Of a DNA stretch of 7,453 bases, positions 1 through 5,212 are shown one piece after another. Origin of the DNA: RGIG3009 sp045590855 (GTDB taxonomy: Bacteria; Bacillota; Clostridia; Oscillospirales; Acutalibacteraceae); the NCBI GenBank assembly GCA_045590855.1, contig JAZNRV010000028.1, positions 1-7,453 on the forward strand, given 5' to 3'. Numbering within the stretch: position 1 is the first letter of the stretch; each line of letters starts with the position of its first letter. The notes below the pieces were generated by a model. It did not search any database. It was not told the origin of the DNA and saw nothing but the letters and a program-made list of their open reading frames with translations. The translations under genes and the position numbers were made by a program.

Positions 1-294
1 ATCGCCAACAAAATGGGCGGGTTTTCCGGCAGTGCGATTTTCCCCGTGGCGTTGCGCATGGTATACCAAGTGTACGAAGCGGTGAAAATTCCCGTGATTG
101 GCATGGGCGGTGTGTCCAGCGCCGAGGACGTGTTGGAAATGATGCTGGCGGGTGCGACCGCGCTGCAAGTGGGTGCCGCAAACTTGGTCAATCCCTTTGC
201 TTGTAAAGAAATTGTGGAACAATTGCCGAGCGCCATGGAAAAATACGGCGTTTCGTCATTAACTGAAATTATAGGAGGGGCGCATTGTGGGTAA
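1..294 (+). CDS. pyrD: Dihydroorotate dehydrogenase, class 1B catalytic subunit (3' end, partial)
   Basis: PyrD oxidises dihydroorotate to orotate with FMN, the fourth step of UMP synthesis. In the class 1B enzyme it works with the iron-sulfur/FAD subunit PyrK and passes electrons to NAD. Only the last 97 residues are here; the frame is open from base 1, so the gene starts upstream of the window. Visible hallmarks are GGFSG (residues 6-10 of the fragment, family usually GGLSG), IPVIGMGGV (30-38, phosphate/FMN-binding loop) and LQVGAAN (55-61), followed by a C-terminal helix ending near SLTEIIGG. The spacing and sequence resemble the C-terminus of Bacillus and Lactococcus PyrDB. The stop codon lies inside the start of pyrF (8-nt overlap), which implies translational coupling. 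The class 1B call rests on resemblance of the C-terminus; pyrK would be expected just upstream but is not in view. Confidence 0.93.
   Translation: MANKMGGFSGSAIFPVALRMVYQVYEAVKIPVIGMGGVSSAEDVLEMMLAGATALQVGAANLVNPFACKEIVEQLPSAMEKYGVSSLTEIIGGAHCG
273..289 (+). promoter_or_regulatory. Ribosome binding site and GTG start of pyrF
   Basis: AGGAGGGG at 273-280 is followed after six bases by GTG at 287. This fixes the pyrF start on a GTG codon, inside the 3' end of pyrD. No ATG with comparable spacing exists nearby. Confidence 0.85.
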
Positions 295-985
295 AGATGT
301 GATTATTGCGTGTGACTTTTCATGTAAGGAAGAAGTGTTTTCGTTCCTTGACAAGTTCACCGAGGAAAAACCGTATGTGAAAATTGGTATGGAGTTGTTT
401 TACGGTGCAGGACCGGAGATTGTGCGCGAAATTAAAAAACGCGGTCACAAAATCTTTTTGGATTTGAAACTGCACGATATTCCCAACACCGTCAAAAAGG
501 CAATGCGCGTGCTTTCGCACTTGGACGTGGATATGTGCAACCTGCACGCGGGCGGCACGGTGGCAATGATGGAAGCCGCTATCGAGGGGCTGACCAGAGA
601 AGACGGTACCCGTCCGTTGCTGATTGCGGTGACGCAACTGACCTCCACCAGCCAAGAGCGCATGGAAAGCGATTTGCTCATCTGTGAGCCGCTGGACAAA
701 GTGGTGATGCACTATGCTTCTTGCGCCGCCAAAGCGGGGCTTGACGGTGTGGTTTGCTCGCCCTTGGAAGCGGGAAAAGTGCACGAAGTGTGCGGCAAAA
801 ACTTTTTGACCGTCACGCCCGGTGTGCGGTTTGCCGACGGTGACGTGGGCGACCAAGTGCGCGTGACTACCCCTGCCAAAGCCAAAGAGATTGGCTCGGA
901 TTACATTGTGGTCGGCCGTCCGATTACGGCGGCAGAGGACCCTGTTGCCGCTTATCGCCGTTGTGTGGCAGAATTTTGCGATTAA
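287..985 (+). CDS. pyrF: Orotidine 5'-phosphate decarboxylase
   Basis: PyrF decarboxylates OMP to UMP, the last step of de novo pyrimidine synthesis, as a cytosolic TIM-barrel dimer. The 232-residue product has the usual length of the short bacterial form (about 230-245), not the longer form of about 280 residues found in some bacteria. The catalytic signature is intact: LDLKLHDIPNT at 58-68 supplies the Asp-Lys-Asp set D59, K61 and D64. The first strand carries ACDF (8-11), whose Asp contacts the ribose in the family. LHAGG (86-90), VTPGVR (176-181) and VVGRPIT (208-214) are the later barrel loops, with GRPIT binding the phosphate. The GTG start overlaps pyrD by 8 nt and has a strong Shine-Dalgarno sequence. 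A gap of 14 nt separates it from pyrE, so both belong to one operon. Confidence 0.97.
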   Translation: MGKDVIIACDFSCKEEVFSFLDKFTEEKPYVKIGMELFYGAGPEIVREIKKRGHKIFLDLKLHDIPNTVKKAMRVLSHLDVDMCNLHAGGTVAMMEAAIEGLTREDGTRPLLIAVTQLTSTSQERMESDLLICEPLDKVVMHYASCAAKAGLDGVVCSPLEAGKVHEVCGKNFLTVTPGVRFADGDVGDQVRVTTPAKAKEIGSDYIVVGRPITAAEDPVAAYRRCVAEFCD

Positions 986-999
986 GGAGGACATAACAC

Positions 1000-1659
1000 A
1001 TGGAAGCCTACAAAAGAGAGTTTATTGAATTTTTGCAAGAAGCGGGTGTGCTGAAATTTGGCGATTTTACTGCCAAAAGCGGCCGCAAAATCCCGTATTT
1101 TATCAATGCGGGCGATATTAAAACGGGCGAACAAATTGCTAAACTGGGACGGTTTTATGCCAAGAGTTATTTGGAGAAAATCGGCAAAAAGCCCAGTGTG
1201 TTGTACGGCCCCGCCTACAAAGGCATTTCGATTGCGGTGTCGTCGGCGGTTGCCCTTGCCGACGAAGGGTTGAATGTTCCGTTTTTCTTTAACCGCAAGG
1301 AAGCCAAAGACCACGGCGAAGGCGGCGTGTTTGTGGGCTACGTGCCGCAAAACGGCGAACAAGTCGTGATTGTGGAAGACGTGATTCCCGCCGGTACGGC
1401 GATTCGCGAAAGCATGGAGATTTTATCGCACTTGGACGGCGTGAAAGTCGCCGCCGTGTTCGTGATGGTGGACCGCAAAGAAAAAGGCAAAACCGAACTG
1501 TCTGCCATGGCGGAAGTGGAAAAAGAATTTGGATTCCCGGTGTATTCGGTGGTAGACGTTTATGATATCATTGAATATTTGGAAGAAGACCCGAAAAACG
1601 AAGAAAACGTTACGCGTATAAAGAACTATCTTGCCGTGAATGGGGCGAAGAGTGTATGA
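1000..1659 (+). CDS. pyrE: Orotate phosphoribosyltransferase
   Basis: PyrE transfers the phosphoribosyl group of PRPP to orotate, giving OMP for PyrF. The 219-residue product resembles the Escherichia coli type of OPRT (213 residues) along its length. It has FTAKSGRK (23-30), GPAYKGI (70-76), the flexible catalytic loop NRKEAKDHGEGG (98-109) and a PRPP-binding motif VVIVEDVIPAGTAIRE (122-137) with the acidic pair E126-D127. The family motif usually reads D-V-I-T-A-G-T; here the Thr is replaced by Pro130, which is unusual in the loop that holds the 5'-phosphate. All other signature residues are present, so the enzyme is probably active. The start is supported by AAGGAGG at 984-990, nine bases upstream, overlapping the pyrF stop. 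The end overlaps pyrB by 4 nt (ATGA). Confidence 0.97.
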   Translation: MEAYKREFIEFLQEAGVLKFGDFTAKSGRKIPYFINAGDIKTGEQIAKLGRFYAKSYLEKIGKKPSVLYGPAYKGISIAVSSAVALADEGLNVPFFFNRKEAKDHGEGGVFVGYVPQNGEQVVIVEDVIPAGTAIRESMEILSHLDGVKVAAVFVMVDRKEKGKTELSAMAEVEKEFGFPVYSVVDVYDIIEYLEEDPKNEENVTRIKNYLAVNGAKSV

Positions 1660-2570
1660 AACATTTGATTGACATTTTGGATTTGTCGGTAGAAGAAATT
1701 GACGAGTTAATCAAAACTGCCAACGATATTATCGACCATCCCGAAGTCTACCGAGAAAAATGCCGTTACAAAAAATTGGCGACGCTCTTTTTTGAGCCGT
1801 CTACCCGTACCCGTCTTTCGTTTGAGGCGGCGATGATGGAGCTGGGCGGTAATGTGCTGGGGTTTTCCGAAGCGAACTCCAGTTCCGCTTCCAAAGGCGA
1901 AAGTGTGGCGGATACGGTGCGCGTTGTCAGTGAATACGCTGACATTATCGCCATGCGCCATCCCAAAGAGGGCGCACCGTTGGTGGCTTCCATGCACAGC
2001 GGGGTGCCGATTATCAACGCGGGTGACGGCGGACACAACCACCCCACGCAAACGTTGACCGACTTGCTCACCATTCAGCGTGAAAAAGGCGGGTTTGAGA
2101 ATTTGACGGTGGGGTTGTGCGGTGACCTTAAATTCGGCAGAACGGTGCATTCGCTCATTGCCGCCATGTCACGGTATGCGGGTGTCAAATTTGTGTTGAT
2201 TTCGCCCGAAGAACTCAAACTGCCAAGCTACGTCAAAGAGGCATATATTAAATCCAAGGGCATACCGTATGAACAGACGACTTCGCTCGAAGAGGTTATG
2301 CCGAAATTGGATGTTTTGTATATGACCAGAGTGCAGCGGGAACGGTTTTTCAACGAAGAGGATTATTTGCGGCTTAAAAACAGTTACATCCTCACCCCCG
2401 AAAAACTGGGCCTTGCCAAACCCGATACCATTGTGTTGCATCCCTTGCCGCGCGTGAACGAAATTTCCACCGCGGTGGATGATGACCCCCGCGCCGCGTA
2501 TTTCCGTCAAGCGAAAAACGGAAAATACATTCGCATGGCATTGATTCTCAAATTGTTGGAGGTGCGGTAA
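1656..2570 (+). CDS. pyrB: Aspartate carbamoyltransferase, catalytic chain
   Basis: PyrB condenses carbamoyl phosphate with aspartate to form carbamoyl aspartate, the committed step of pyrimidine synthesis. The 304 residues match the family length (E. coli 311). In order one sees the carbamoyl phosphate motif FEPSTRTR (46-53), the mobile loop with S79-K80-G81-E82, RHP (101-103), GDGGHNHPTQT (123-133, with H129 and Q132), GDLKFGRTVHS (156-166), the aspartate-binding MTRVQRERF (223-231) and LHPLPRVNEI (261-270). All active-site positions of the family appear intact. Its ATG overlaps the pyrE stop by 4 nt, and the ribosome binding site before it is poor, so translation probably depends on coupling to pyrE. 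The regulatory chain gene pyrI follows with no gap, so the enzyme is expected to form the class B type of catalytic/regulatory complex. Confidence 0.98.
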   Translation: MKHLIDILDLSVEEIDELIKTANDIIDHPEVYREKCRYKKLATLFFEPSTRTRLSFEAAMMELGGNVLGFSEANSSSASKGESVADTVRVVSEYADIIAMRHPKEGAPLVASMHSGVPIINAGDGGHNHPTQTLTDLLTIQREKGGFENLTVGLCGDLKFGRTVHSLIAAMSRYAGVKFVLISPEELKLPSYVKEAYIKSKGIPYEQTTSLEEVMPKLDVLYMTRVQRERFFNEEDYLRLKNSYILTPEKLGLAKPDTIVLHPLPRVNEISTAVDDDPRAAYFRQAKNGKYIRMALILKLLEVR

Positions 2571-2984
2571 ATGCGTGTTGATGAAATTAAAAACGGTGTG
2601 GTCATTGACCATATCGGTTGCGGAAAAGCCATGAAGATTTATGAGATGCTTTCTTTGGATGCGCTCGAAACACCCGTTGCCGTGTTGCGCAACGTGCCCA
2701 GCAAGGTGATGGGGAAAAAGGATATTATCAAAATCGACGGCAACATCACGCTGAATTTGGATGTGCTGGGGTTTATCAGCCCCAACATTACGGTGGACGT
2801 CATTCGTGACGGCGCCGTGGTGGAGAAAAAACACATTGACCTGCCCGAACAGTTGACCGATATTTTGCAATGCAAAAATCCGCGTTGTATTACCTCGACC
2901 GAGCAGGATATTCATCACTTGTTCCGCTTGACGGACAAGGAAAAGGGAATATATCGCTGCGTGTATTGCGATACAAAAGCATAA
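2571..2984 (+). CDS. pyrI: Aspartate carbamoyltransferase, regulatory chain
   Basis: PyrI is the non-catalytic chain that binds nucleotide effectors (CTP and ATP in E. coli) and attaches to PyrB through a zinc domain. The product is 137 residues, slightly shorter than the E. coli chain (153). The allosteric domain shows NGVVIDHI (8-15) and GKKDIIKI (48-55), containing the family's effector-contacting D13 and K54 positions. The zinc domain has four cysteines, C101, C106, C130 and C133, in the family's CX4C...CX2C spacing. The ATG directly follows the pyrB stop, and GGAGGT at 2558-2563, inside the pyrB end, is a near-perfect ribosome binding site with seven bases of spacing. That arrangement should keep the two chains in balanced amounts. 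Feedback by nucleotides is inferred from the family, not shown here. Confidence 0.96.
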   Translation: MRVDEIKNGVVIDHIGCGKAMKIYEMLSLDALETPVAVLRNVPSKVMGKKDIIKIDGNITLNLDVLGFISPNITVDVIRDGAVVEKKHIDLPEQLTDILQCKNPRCITSTEQDIHHLFRLTDKEKGIYRCVYCDTKA

Positions 2985-3000
2985 ATTCCCGCTTATTTTC

Positions 3001-3013
3001 AGGAGGAGTTATG
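3001..3013 (+). promoter_or_regulatory. Ribosome binding site deciding the start of the DUF1538 gene
   Basis: AGGAGG at 3001-3006 precedes the ATG at 3011 by four bases (six if GGAGGAG pairing is shifted). The same frame stays open back to an ATG at 2870 inside pyrI, but no ribosome binding site precedes that codon. The translated stretch between 2870 and 3010 is also not like the membrane protein's first helix. The 3011 start is therefore used. Confidence 0.8.
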
Positions 3014-4537
3014 ACACGACACAACTTGCTCAAAGAAAAATTGCGCGAAGCCGCGGCATCGGTGTTACCGATTGCCGCGATTGTTGCTGTGTTGTGTTTG
3101 TTTTTGGTGCCGGTGAATAACGGCTTGTTTCTTGCCTTTGCGGTGGGAACGGGGCTGATTATCGTCGGCATGGCTTTTTTTACGATTGGTTCGGAAATCG
3201 CCATGACACAAATCGGCAACCATATTGGTGCGCGCATGACCAAAACCAAGAAGTTATGGTTGATTGTGTTGCTCAGCTTGGTGTTGGGTATTGCCGTGAC
3301 GGTCGCAGAACCCGATTTGCAAGTGCTTGCCGCCAACACACCCGCTATTGATACCTTGGTGTTGATTGTGACGGTGTCGGTGGGTGTCGGTTTGTTTTTG
3401 GCGGTCAGCATGTTGCGTATTTTGTTTGGTATTCCGCTCAAATGGTTGCTGATTGCTTGCTACTTGTTAGTGTTTGGGCTGGCCGCTGTGTCTGACCGCG
3501 GATTTTTGTCGGTGGCGTTTGATTCGGGCGGTGTGACAACAGGGCCGATGACCGTGCCGTTTATTATGGCACTGGGTGTGGGTGTGGCTTCGATTCGCAG
3601 TGACGAAAAAGCCAAATCCGACAGTTTTGGTTTGGTAGCGTTGTGCTCCATTGGCCCGATTTTGGCGGTGCTGATTTTGGGATTTATTTATCCCACCACG
3701 GCGGGGAGTTCCTCGCTGCTGATTCATGAATTTGAACATTCGGCGGCACTCGGAATAGGATACCTTTCTGCCTTGCCGCATTATTTGGGCGAAGTGGCGT
3801 TGGCGTTGTTGCCGATTTTTGTGTTTTTTATATTGTTCCAAGTGTTTTCGCTCAAACTTGAAAAACGCCCGCTGCAAAAAATTGTGGTCGGCGTGGGGTA
3901 TACCTACGTTGGTTTGGTGCTGTTTTTGACGGGCGTGAACGTTGGTTTTTCCTCGCTCGGGTATGTGCTTGGCGGGGCGATGATAGAGCAAAATTTAACA
4001 TGGTTGCTCATTCCGCTTGCCGTGTTGATGGGTTGGTTTATCATCAAAGCCGAGCCTGCGGTGCACGTGCTCAATCGGCAAGTTTCGGAACTGAGCGCGG
4101 GTGCTATTTCGGAACAAATGATGGGGCGCACGCTTTCGATTGCTATTGCGCTTGCCATGGGACTTGCTATGGCACGTGTGGTATGGGGTGTGCCGATTTT
4201 GTGGTTTTTGGTGCCGGGGTATGTGATTGCGTTGGGACTCTCACTGGTGGTGCCGTCCACCTTTACCGCCATTGCGTTTGACGCGGGCGGTGTGGCATCG
4301 GGACCGATGACCGCTACCTTTATGTTGCCGTTTGCCATGGGCGTTTGTGCACAGCACGGCGGCAACGTCATGACCGATGCGTTCGGTTTGGTGGCTTTGG
4401 TGGCGATGATGCCGCTGATAACCGTGCAGATTATGGGTGCCATTTCGGTGATGAAACCCAAGGTTGCCGAACCCGAAGCAGTTGTTGCTGCCGACTTTGC
4501 TGATGACGAGATTATCGAATTGTGGGAGGTGGCATAA
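3011..4537 (+). CDS. DUF1538-family polytopic membrane protein with two internal repeats (putative transporter)
   Basis: This is a very hydrophobic 508-residue inner-membrane protein with a short basic N-terminus (MTRHNLLKEKLREA) and roughly 12-14 possible membrane segments. I recognise the DUF1538 family by FDSGGVTTGPMT (170-181). The protein is an internal duplication: a second copy, FDAGGVASGPMT (423-434), lies 253 residues later. Each is preceded by a matching R-x3-G-(I/V)-P-x2-W segment (R136, R389) and followed by a D-x-FGLVAL segment (204-211 and 456-463). AEP-x3-VL occurs at 99-106 and 347-354. Such glycine-rich repeated signatures are typical of transporter substrate or ion sites, but the substrate is unknown. 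The C-terminal tail (about 484-508) is soluble and acidic. The gene starts 26 nt after pyrI and ends 2 nt before a P-II-like gene. That neighbourhood suggests a channel or carrier controlled by a P-II protein; this part is inference. Confidence 0.85.
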   Translation: MTRHNLLKEKLREAAASVLPIAAIVAVLCLFLVPVNNGLFLAFAVGTGLIIVGMAFFTIGSEIAMTQIGNHIGARMTKTKKLWLIVLLSLVLGIAVTVAEPDLQVLAANTPAIDTLVLIVTVSVGVGLFLAVSMLRILFGIPLKWLLIACYLLVFGLAAVSDRGFLSVAFDSGGVTTGPMTVPFIMALGVGVASIRSDEKAKSDSFGLVALCSIGPILAVLILGFIYPTTAGSSSLLIHEFEHSAALGIGYLSALPHYLGEVALALLPIFVFFILFQVFSLKLEKRPLQKIVVGVGYTYVGLVLFLTGVNVGFSSLGYVLGGAMIEQNLTWLLIPLAVLMGWFIIKAEPAVHVLNRQVSELSAGAISEQMMGRTLSIAIALAMGLAMARVVWGVPILWFLVPGYVIALGLSLVVPSTFTAIAFDAGGVASGPMTATFMLPFAMGVCAQHGGNVMTDAFGLVALVAMMPLITVQIMGAISVMKPKVAEPEAVVAADFADDEIIELWEVA

Positions 4538-4539
4538 AC

Positions 4540-5208
4540 ATGGAACTGTATTATGTGATGAGCATTGTTGACCGCCGCCAAGCGGAGGCGATGTTGACTG
4601 TTCACAAAGAATTGCAGTTATCGGTGGTGCTGGAAAATTTGGGGTATGGTACCGCCACTTCCGAGCATTTGCTGCTTTATGATTTGGAGCAAAGCGACAA
4701 AGCGGTTATTACCACCATTGCGAGTGCGCCGCTTGTCAAAAAGTTGATTGCCACCGCCGAGGAAAAGTTATATATTGACATTCCGGGGAACGGGATTATG
4801 ATGGCGGTTCCCATGAAGAGTGTCGGCGGCGGCAAAGCGTTTAGCCTTTTTACCGAAGGTCAAGAAGTAGGAGGGGGAGCACCGACGATGACGTTTGAAC
4901 ATGAACTGATTGTAGTAATTCTCAACGAAGGACATTCCGATGCCGTGATGGACGCGGCACGTTCGGTCGGGGCGACCGGTGGTACGGTGCTGCATGCCAA
5001 GGGAACCGGCAAAGGACAAGCCGAGAAGTTTTACGGCGTGTCGTTGGCGGAAGAAAAGGACATGATATACATTTTGGCGGCAGCCGACAAAAAGGCGCAG
5101 ATTATGAAAGCCATCAACGAACAGTGCGGTGCTCGCACACACGCAGGGGCGGTCAGTTTTTCCTTGCCGGTCAGTGAAGTGGCGGGCTTGCGCCGTTTGA
5201 AGGAATAA
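4540..5208 (+). CDS. Tandem P-II-like regulatory protein (two fused P-II domains)
   Basis: The 222-residue cytosolic protein holds two P-II-like ferredoxin-fold domains, roughly 1-105 and 117-222, joined by a glycine-rich linker (GGGAP, 111-115). The second domain is the clearer one. It has ELIVVILNEG (122-131), a T-loop region with KGTGKGQAEKFYG (154-166) and IYILAAADKK (176-185), then the helix AINEQCGARTHAGAVSF (191-207). Canonical P-II proteins have TGxxGDGK in the nucleotide-binding B-loop; here the position reads THAGAVSF, so ordinary ATP/2-oxoglutarate sensing is doubtful. The first domain has no recognisable T-loop signature. P-II proteins form trimers that block or tune partner proteins, often membrane transporters encoded next door. 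The gene lies 2 nt after the DUF1538 gene. The start ATG at 4540 has GGGAGGTG at 4524-4531; the GTG at 4522 overlaps that site and is rejected. Confidence 0.82.
   Translation: MELYYVMSIVDRRQAEAMLTVHKELQLSVVLENLGYGTATSEHLLLYDLEQSDKAVITTIASAPLVKKLIATAEEKLYIDIPGNGIMMAVPMKSVGGGKAFSLFTEGQEVGGGAPTMTFEHELIVVILNEGHSDAVMDAARSVGATGGTVLHAKGTGKGQAEKFYGVSLAEEKDMIYILAAADKKAQIMKAINEQCGARTHAGAVSFSLPVSEVAGLRRLKE
4869..4890 (+). promoter_or_regulatory. Possible internal ribosome binding site and start at the P-II domain junction
   Basis: Inside the P-II-like gene, AGGAGGGGGAG at 4869-4879 is followed by an ATG at 4888 that is in frame and becomes Met117, the first residue of the second P-II domain. The purine run ends eight bases before the ATG. 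If used, it would yield a free 106-residue second domain, which is the size of an ordinary single-domain P-II protein. The purine run also encodes the EVGGGA linker, so its strength could be a by-product of glycine codons. Confidence 0.4.
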
Positions 5209-5212
5209 GGTT

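Noticed and set aside
320..994. Long minus-strand open frame opposite pyrF (224 codons)
   Set aside because: Its composition (His, Arg and Phe rich, no recognisable motif) is that of a reverse-complement shadow; pyrF on the plus strand carries the intact catalytic motif.
2169..2918. Long minus-strand open frame opposite pyrB and pyrI (249 codons)
   Set aside because: No ribosome binding site or motif; it crosses two confidently identified plus-strand genes and reads as a shadow.
2870..3010. In-frame N-terminal extension of the DUF1538 protein from an ATG inside pyrI
   Set aside because: It overlaps pyrI by over 100 bases including the zinc-binding region, has no ribosome binding site, and the consensus site at 3001-3006 serves the ATG at 3011.
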